Source: a virus
Length of the DNA: 29,383 nt
Virus record (IMG/VR): IMGVR_UViG_3300042874_000052
Coordinates: 1 to 29,383 of that record
Strand: one strand, 5' to 3'
Below, piece by piece: positions 26,690-29,383 of the stretch (positions are counted from its first letter, which is position 1; each line of letters begins with the position of its first letter). The notes under the pieces are model-generated. The model was not told the DNA's origin. It worked only from the letters and a program-made list of their open reading frames with translations, and searched no databases. A program made the translations under genes and the position numbers.

Positions 26690-27208
26690 CTAGCTAATGC
26701 GATGCGACCAAGGATCAGTGATGACAGCAACCCCTGTCTTCTCCCGATACATGACGTTCGCTCCACCGAGGTCATTGTTGAGATTGAACAGCCCGGTGGT
26801 GGACTCGACTACTCTCCTGACTCCTTTGAAAGAAGGGCTGTCCTCACTGACTTCAAGTTTGTACGAATGGATAAGCCTTTCCATGACAGTGATTCGATGG
26901 CCCTTGTACTCGATCGTCTCGTAGATTCTTGGGAGATGCCTACGCATGAGTGGAGGGAGGATGGGTCGTACTGCCATGACCCATTTGACGTACTTGTGGT
27001 AGCCGTCCACGGTGGACATTGTGATCTTCGTGACCTTGTCCTTATGTTTGTGGTCGATCACAAAGCTGTATGATCCAGCCCTTCGCAGGTAGTTACCTGT
27101 CAGATCCTTGTAGACACGCTCCTGTTCGCTGGTCTTGGCGTAGTTGTTACGCGACTTGAACCTGTCAAGGGCTCTAAAGACTGAATCAGGAATCAGGGTT
27201 GTTTCCAA
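26690..27208 (-). CDS. Protein-kinase-like fold protein, 172 aa, TTG start
   Basis: Sequence order follows the phage kinase-like family: GSYSFVIDHKHKDKVTKIT (45-63) as glycine-loop strand with K61, DGYHKYVKW (68-76), LPRIYETIEYKGHRITVMERL (92-112) as hinge region, then NNDLGGANVMYREK (144-157) with D146 and N151, and VITDPWS (162-168) as the metal-binding strand. Length is about half a full kinase, as usual for these. No ATG exists before residue 64, and the TTG at 27208 has AGAGG six bases upstream, so a TTG start is needed. In T7 an early kinase (gp0.7) alters host RNA polymerase; a similar role here is inferred. Confidence 0.75.
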   Translation of the reverse strand: METTLIPDSVFRALDRFKSRNNYAKTSEQERVYKDLTGNYLRRAGSYSFVIDHKHKDKVTKITMSTVDGYHKYVKWVMAVRPILPPLMRRHLPRIYETIEYKGHRITVMERLIHSYKLEVSEDSPSFKGVRRVVESTTGLFNLNNDLGGANVMYREKTGVAVITDPWSHRIS

Positions 27209-27414
27209 TTTACACCTCTCACCTTTTCTGTGCCTTCGATCTTGCCGTTGAAGAAGTACCGCCTGATCCCGGTCTCAGGATCAAACTGAACTGTCCGCAG
27301 ACGCCTTAGGTTAGCTCTACAACGGACAAGGAGTTCGTCATAGATTCTCTGTGAAGCGGGACCGAACGGTGGTTCCGGTATATGGTCCCCATCGAATGAC
27401 GTCAGAGATCCCAT
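27193..27414 (-). CDS. Hypothetical protein, 73 aa
   Basis: ATG with AAGGAG five bases upstream. The product is Arg-rich in the centre (RCRANLRRLRTVQFDPETGIRRYFF) and ends with a basic tail; the N-terminus is Pro/Gly-rich. No family is recognised. It overlaps the kinase-like gene by 16 bases. Confidence 0.75.
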   Translation of the reverse strand: MGSLTSFDGDHIPEPPFGPASQRIYDELLVRCRANLRRLRTVQFDPETGIRRYFFNGKIEGTEKVRGVNWKQP

Positions 27415-27462
27415 TTGGGCTCCTTTTAAAGGTAACTGCCTATTGCCTACCGAAGATCGATA

Positions 27463-27699
27463 CTACGCATCGACGTCCGGGCCACACAACTGCTCATGGA
27501 GGGCATGGAGGAAACTCCTCACCACTCCAAAAGAGTAGTCCTTGCTGATGGTTCTGTAGTTGGACACCGCTTCAGGAATGGATGAGTCCATCTCGCACAT
27601 GTCCCTCAACGTGACGAGCTCCCCTCGCGTCTCAACCTTGATCACGATCTCGATTGGACGAAAAGGTTCGACGGCTGGCCTCTGTGTGTAGATCAGCAT
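27463..27699 (-). CDS. Small protein of the FxPFxI family, 78 aa
   Basis: ATG with AAGGAG eight bases upstream. EPFRPIEIVIKVETRGELVTL aligns with the two relatives at 25705 and 27728. After the strand-turn-helix core comes SSIPEAVSN and a C-terminal helix (GVVRSFLHALHEQL). Function unknown. Confidence 0.75.
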   Translation of the reverse strand: MLIYTQRPAVEPFRPIEIVIKVETRGELVTLRDMCEMDSSIPEAVSNYRTISKDYSFGVVRSFLHALHEQLCGPDVDA

Positions 27700-27727
27700 T
27701 ACACATTCTCCTTGATCAGGTTGAAGA

Positions 27728-27997
27728 TCACTTCAGGTAGCAGGTCTCTGTAGACGTATTCCTATTGCCCTCACCCAGCTGGCCCTCCACGCAGTTGAGT
27801 TGCGCCCTGACACCGTTGAGGAATTCGAAAGCGGTATCAGCTGCATCGGCACCGACACGTTCCCTCACTGCATTAGGGATGGAGATGTTCAGACCGACCA
27901 CGTTGATCAGCTCAAGGAGCTCACGCTCAGTCTCGATGAGGACCATCAGCGTGAATGGCTGGAAGGCTCTTTCAGGTTGTTCTCTGTCAAACATCAT
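27728..27997 (-). CDS. Small protein of the FxPFxI family, 89 aa
   Basis: Two adjacent ATG codons; AGGAG nine bases before the first. RAFQPFTLMVLIETERELLEL and ISIPNAVRE match the neighbouring relative at 27463, so the two form a tandem pair; the C-terminal helix (TAFEFLNGVRAQL) is followed by a polar tail. Function unknown. Confidence 0.75.
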   Translation of the reverse strand: MMFDREQPERAFQPFTLMVLIETERELLELINVVGLNISIPNAVRERVGADAADTAFEFLNGVRAQLNCVEGQLGEGNRNTSTETCYLK

Positions 27998-27998
27998 G

Positions 27999-28199
27999 TT
28001 ACATCACTCCTTTTTCAAAAGAAAATTCGATACGGATCACATCATCCGCGTCGATCGAACGAACATTGCCGACGAATCCCTGCTTACGCAGGTACGTGGA
28101 CATTCCACGGATCTTCTCCAAGTAATCACTTGTCATGGTGATCCTGGAGTATCCGTCGTGGGCATCCAGGTGGTACTTCCGATTGTCCCTCATGTCCAT
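27999..28199 (-). CDS. Hypothetical protein, 66 aa
   Basis: ATG at 28199 with AAGGGG seven bases upstream, one base after the upstream stop; the longer frame to 28571 runs over another gene and is not supported. Strand-rich start (KYHLDAHDGYSRITM) then helix (DYLEKIRGMSTYLRKQGFV) and a final strand (DVIRIEFSFEKG): a compact alpha/beta domain of unknown role. Confidence 0.75.
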   Translation of the reverse strand: MDMRDNRKYHLDAHDGYSRITMTSDYLEKIRGMSTYLRKQGFVGNVRSIDADDVIRIEFSFEKGVM

Positions 28200-28200
28200 C

Positions 28201-28620
28201 TCAAAACCCCTTGGTTTGATGGTATATGTTACGGGCCACGAGTTGACGACACATCCAGTTGACCCAGTTGATCCGGGTTTGGACGAGATCATCGTTGAAG
28301 ACAGGTTCAGCTGTTCTTCGCTTGACCCACTCATTGAGAGTCGTGCAGTCTCCGAGTAGTTTGTGGATAACCATCCGCATCTTTTCTTGGACTGCCCACT
28401 TAATGTCCATACCTGAGATGATGTAACACAGGTAGTACTCGTTCTCGTCACCGAGGGCAGGCCCGTGGACGAGTTGATCATGGAGGATATCCCTGATCTG
28501 ACCCAGGATGGGATACATGACAGGCACCCACTCGATATCCAGTTCCCTGAATTCCTGGCAGAGCGCTTCATCCCCCATGATCCCCTCGCAGTATTCCTCC
28601 TCCAGCATCATCATACTCAT
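28201..28620 (-). CDS. Hypothetical helical protein, 139 aa
   Basis: ATG with AAGGAG six bases upstream. The protein is acidic at the N-terminus (MLEEEYCEGIMGDEAL) and helical throughout, with Met, Trp and Cys scattered (WVNWMCRQLV). No domain is recognised. A perfect hairpin lies in its leader. Confidence 0.75.
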   Translation of the reverse strand: MSMMMLEEEYCEGIMGDEALCQEFRELDIEWVPVMYPILGQIRDILHDQLVHGPALGDENEYYLCYIISGMDIKWAVQEKMRMVIHKLLGDCTTLNEWVKRRTAEPVFNDDLVQTRINWVNWMCRQLVARNIYHQTKGF

Positions 28621-28649
28621 GACAACTCCTTTAATCCCACTTGGAAAGG

Positions 28650-28679
28650 CCCATGATATACTGCGAAATATATCATGGG
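28650..28679. promoter_or_regulatory. Perfect 11-bp inverted repeat in the leader of the 139-aa gene
   Basis: CCCATGATATA (28650-28660) pairs with TATATCATGGG (28669-28679) across an eight-base loop. No T-run follows, so it looks more like an operator, promoter element or RNA-processing site than an intrinsic terminator. Beside it lie direct repeats with 11-base period (GAGAATCTTCC at 28682, GAGAATCTTCT at 28693) and a further inverted repeat TCTGAG/CTCAGA (28701-28718). Confidence 0.6.
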
Positions 28680-28713
28680 ATGAGAATCTTCCGAGAATCT
28701 TCTGAGTACTATC

Positions 28714-29073
28714 TCAGAGAACTGCCTCGCTGACAATCATCTGGTCGTAGATCGCAGCTGCCTCCACCATGACACCGCCAATGTCGTAGGCAGTACACAA
28801 CTGCTCGAGAGTCTCCTTGCTACGCGCACGGGCATAGAGCAAGAGTTCCTTGCCGGTATCGACCAGCATGACGCCAATCCCGAGTGCTTGGAGCTCGGTA
28901 CACATCCGAGATTCCATCCCCTGCCGATACCCGAAGAGCTCCGCAGAGAGGGGACTCAGGAGGATGTAGTCGGGTTGCTTGACGGGTACTGCCAGTTCCT
29001 TCTTCATGATCTTCTCCCTGTGAATGTTGAGGATGTCACCCAGTGTGCCTTGGGGCTTGCTGATCGATCCCAT
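28714..29073 (-). CDS. Hypothetical protein, 119 aa
   Basis: ATG at 29073 with AAGGAG eight bases upstream, just after the upstream stop; the longer frame is not supported. The first 40 residues are basic and polar; the rest is an alpha/beta domain (IGVMLVDTGKELLLYARA, helix ETLEQLCTAY, VMVEAAAIYDQMIV). No family is recognised. The stop lies over a small inverted repeat. Confidence 0.75.
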   Translation of the reverse strand: MGSISKPQGTLGDILNIHREKIMKKELAVPVKQPDYILLSPLSAELFGYRQGMESRMCTELQALGIGVMLVDTGKELLLYARARSKETLEQLCTAYDIGGVMVEAAAIYDQMIVSEAVL

Positions 29074-29078
29074 GACGG

Positions 29079-29366
29079 TTACTCCTTCAGAAATGCGTTG
29101 GGGACGAACCACGTGGGTCCACCCGCATTGTTGTTGATCACGACGAACTGGAACCACTCGTAGCCGACCTCCTCGGCAATGTCGAAGAAAGCTTCAGTAC
29201 TGATCAGGTGATCGTACTCTTCCTGAGTCTCCACAACATGGACATCTCCGCCGAGAGACCACATGAAGTCCTCGATGAGGTCACTTGCGGAGAGATGCTT
29301 GTTGATGATGTCGGCCAGTTCGGGATGGTCGTCGGCGAGCGTGGTAATACGGGTGTAGACTTGCAT
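29079..29366 (-). CDS. Conserved phage protein of unknown function, 95 aa
   Basis: ATG with AGAGG six bases upstream. The C-terminal part (EEVGYEWFQFVVINNNAGGPTWFVPNAFL) matches a small family I know from other phages (pattern NNAGGPxxFxP) with no known role. The N-terminus is acidic and helical (HPELADIINKHL). First gene visible on the right edge; its promoter lies outside the window. Confidence 0.8.
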   Translation of the reverse strand: MQVYTRITTLADDHPELADIINKHLSASDLIEDFMWSLGGDVHVVETQEEYDHLISTEAFFDIAEEVGYEWFQFVVINNNAGGPTWFVPNAFLKE

Positions 29367-29383
29367 GATGTACCTCTTGGTTG

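Noticed and set aside
1-29383. tRNA genes
   Set aside because: I saw no cloverleaf with a GTTCRA-type arm next to matching stems on either strand; a dedicated search would be needed to exclude a degenerate one.

Overview
The window reads as part of a tailed phage genome of the T7-like type (Autographivirales-like). It has a single-subunit T7-type RNA polymerase, a T7 gp4-like primase-helicase, a family A DNA polymerase with proofreading domain, a T7 gp6-like 5'-3' exonuclease, an ATP-dependent DNA ligase and a gp2.5-like ssDNA-binding protein with an acidic tail. A small lipoprotein with a clear lipobox would fit a Gram-negative host, but no host can be named from the sequence. No tRNA, rRNA, CRISPR array, integrase, lysis gene or recognisable structural gene is seen, so the rest of the genome must lie outside the window.

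Layout. (1) 1-791: the 3' end of a plus-strand gene, probably from the late block, closed by a strong bidirectional terminator (805-844). (2) 848-24785: one long minus-strand block, transcribed right to left. It starts with SSB and runs through many small genes: RNA ligase, lipoprotein, nucleotidyltransferase, deoxyribosyltransferase-like enzyme, DUF5664-type dNTP pyrophosphohydrolase, DNA ligase, a GIY-YIG nuclease, a MazG-like protein, dCMP deaminase, a zincin, DNA polymerase, exonuclease, a second GIY-YIG nuclease, primase-helicase, RNA polymerase and B12-dependent ribonucleotide reductase. It ends with a Tad2-like protein (DUF2829, anti-Thoeris family) and a Dps-like mini-ferritin. Adjacent genes very often share ATGA, TGATG or TAATG junctions, so translational coupling is the rule. 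(3) 24786-25704: a divergent control region, a lone plus-strand gene (24895-25422, perhaps small terminase-like), and an AT-rich non-coding repeat region with an exact 59-bp direct duplication and a bidirectional terminator. (4) 25705-29366: a second minus-strand block of mostly uncharacterised genes, including a phosphoribosyltransferase and a protein-kinase-like protein. It resembles the early or host-takeover block of T7-like phages. No stretch above 300 bp is gene-free; the longest (25423-25704, 282 bp) is described below.

The genes form three working sets: replication and transcription; nucleotide supply (RNR, dCMP deaminase, DUF5664, MazG-like, deoxyribosyltransferase-like, phosphoribosyltransferase); and probable host or defence interaction (Tad2, Dps, RNA ligase, lipoprotein, kinase-like protein, zincin). 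Reading the short spaces between long ORFs gave about a dozen extra genes of 26-57 codons. Seven of these encode peptides with one or two hydrophobic segments, and one encodes a CCHC zinc knuckle joined to a polyproline tail. All functions are inferred from motifs read by eye; no database search was run.
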